Of a stretch of 64,000 nucleotides of DNA, positions 63,099-64,000 are shown in pieces. Each line of letters begins with the position of its first letter. The first letter of the stretch is position 1. Made by a program: the position numbers and the translations under genes. The DNA is from Linyphia triangularis. Lineage: Eukaryota > Arthropoda > Arachnida > Araneae > Linyphiidae. The stretch covers positions 84,176,670 through 84,240,669 of the forward strand of contig OZ021729.1 in assembly GCA_963978545.1 (NCBI GenBank), in the 5' to 3' direction. The notes beneath the pieces are model-generated. The model ran no database searches and was not told the DNA's origin. It was given only the letters and a program-made list of their open reading frames with translations.

Positions 63099-63587
63099 GG
63101 TACCAAATTTTAATTAAAAAAAAAGTATTCTAAAAATCAAAAATTCCATTTTTCGTATATCTTGAAATATTTCAGTTTAGAGTGTAATTGAATGGAAGAT
63201 TTCGTTTTTAACAAATGGTTCCAAATTGTGTTTTTTATTCAAAAACACTTTAAAAATCAAACTAATTTCAAAATTTTGGCCAAAAAAAATATTTTTGAAT
63301 AGCTTTATGAGAAGTTGAAATTTTGGAACGAAAGCGCTCAGAAACTGTTTTTAAGTCTTTATTTTACTTAGCATTGCTTCGATTTTGAGTGCTAAAATAC
63401 TATTTCATGAGCAAATTGATAATCAGAAAGAAATTGGGTGATGACTTTTATTATCCTAGGCAAAAATTAAGGTTAAAATTCGAAAATTGAGAATCTGAAA
63501 ATTGCCTTAGGATTGGCAAGTTTAATGTATATTCAAAGGGATATAAAGACTTTTTTTGGCAATAACTGAATTTTGAGTAGTAAAATT
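63099..63587 (+). repeat. Insert 34 (type A, subtype A3)
   Basis: GGTACC, TTGATAATC; third copy of insert 27. Confidence 0.92.
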
Positions 63588-64000
63588 TCATTTTAATGAC
63601 CATTTTAATGTTAAAATCAATTCGGGTGACGATTTTTGTTACCCTAGCTGTAAAAAGATTGTAAAAGTTTGAAAATTTAGAAGTGTGAAATTTTTCATAC
63701 GATAAATATGGGGAAAATTTGAAACGAAACATTTTGAAAGTGCACTTTTTGGACCACATTTAGACCCACTTCTTATTTAGTTAGTGTTTTAAAATTGGAA
63801 TTGGAGTTTTTCCTATATATAAGCTTCAATATCACAAACGGAAAAAAAATTTTAATTTTTACTTTTTGATCAATAATTCATTGAATAGTCCGCCATGTGT
63901 TTTCAATGGGGCAATTGTATTGATGAGAAAATTGCTCAAATGCTTTCAAATTGTGAATTTGAGTAGGATATATGTTTTATAGTCATTCTTTTTATAGTCA
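63588..64000 (+). repeat. Final alpha monomer and start of the next unit (cut by window end)
   Basis: The alpha has CATACGATAAATATGG, GAGTTTTTCC and the slipped A/T tract with a beta tail (GAGTAGG), as at 49956 and 55915. The last bases are TTTTTATAGTCA, the start of another monomer, so the array continues. Confidence 0.92.

Larger units (their letters stand above)
1..64000 (+). repeat. Satellite DNA higher-order repeat array (entire window)
   Basis: About 116 monomers of ~411 bp and 34 inserts of ~489 bp fill the window with no unique sequence between them and no inversion. Insert starts are separated by 480 + n x 411 bp with n = 2 to 5, usually within a few bases. The composition is strongly AT-rich, with A and T runs and few G+C-rich stretches. 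No open frame exceeds about 100 codons, and the few short ones fall inside repeat units and open or close with single-base changes. Tandem satellites with HOR organisation are typical of eukaryotic centromeric, pericentromeric or other heterochromatin; which of these applies cannot be told from sequence alone. Neither edge of the array is in the window. Confidence 0.97.
58562..64000 (+). other. Segmental duplication, right copy (partner at -7673)
   Basis: Collinear with 50889-56327 at a constant offset, so no net indel is visible over ~5.4 kb. It includes the third copy of the 47144-50898 block, beginning near 60776. Confidence 0.9.

Noticed and set aside
1641..63104. Conserved KpnI site GGTACC as a functional site
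   Set aside because: It is simply the A-subfamily state; B and C inserts have GATACC or TATACC and the A3 insert at 43435 has GGTACT, so there is no sign of constraint.
1..64000. CRISPR array
   Set aside because: Repeats are hundreds of bases long with no unique spacers; spacing and composition are those of a eukaryotic satellite.
1..64000. tRNA, rRNA or RNA polymerase III genes and telomere repeats
   Set aside because: No cloverleaf, A/B box pair, rRNA core or telomere-type short tandem repeat was recognised in the monomer or insert consensus on either strand.

Overview
The whole window is one uninterrupted, AT-rich, head-to-tail satellite DNA array. It has no credible protein-coding gene, RNA gene, transposon or unique sequence. 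Two building blocks occur, always in the same orientation: a ~411-bp monomer (about 116 copies) and a ~489-bp spacer-like segment, here called the insert (34 copies). An insert adds a net 480 bp, so insert-to-insert distances fall almost exactly on 480 + n x 411 bp: about 1302 (n=2, 6 cases), 1713 (n=3, 14), 2124 (n=4, 8) and 2535 (n=5, 5). This is a eukaryotic higher-order repeat (HOR) of variable length, of the kind expected in centromeric, pericentromeric or other heterochromatin. Species cannot be fixed from sequence. An invertebrate is likely, and some insert motifs recall, from memory only, the Drosophila 1.688/359-bp satellite family.

Within each HOR unit the monomers differ by position. 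The first monomer after an insert (called alpha) carries ATTAATATGGGG, GACCACATTTAG, TGTATTCATGAG and GAATTTAAG. The last monomer before an insert (omega) carries CATGGAAAAAATTT or CATGGAAGAAATTT, GAAATTAGAG, TGGGGGAATTGTATTTTTGAG and AATTGCGAATTTG. Zero to three beta monomers, more variable, lie between them. So the unit is insert-alpha-beta(0-3)-omega, and length variation comes from gain and loss of betas. Inserts fall into subfamilies: A with GGTACC, B with GATACC, C with CATATACC but a B-like body, plus two B/A hybrids.

Layout. 1-6.8 kb: A-type units of n=2-4. 6.8-13.6 kb: B-type 1713-bp units in near-perfect tandem. 13.6-17.5 kb: A-type 1713-bp units. 17.5-30.6 kb: longer units (n=3-5) with mixed C, B, A and hybrid inserts. 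30.6-38.4 kb: A-type. 38.4-47 kb: mixed C/B/A. 47-64 kb: dominated by large segmental copies. A ~3.75-kb block at 47144-50898 recurs at +5959, and a ~5.4-kb block at 50889-56327 recurs at +7673, reaching the window end. Older mosaic copies appear at offsets of 20827 bp (13.6-20 kb against 34.5-41 kb) and about 28981-28983 bp (1-4 kb against 29-33 kb).

Most informative points: the insert is probably not foreign, because its 3' third is a diverged copy of the monomer's first ~190 bp; insert subtypes and their flanking omega monomers share linked variants; and each monomer carries a conserved TATATAAG and HindIII site, so a HindIII digest should give 411- and 891-bp bands. All counts were made by reading the sequence; percent identities were not computed.
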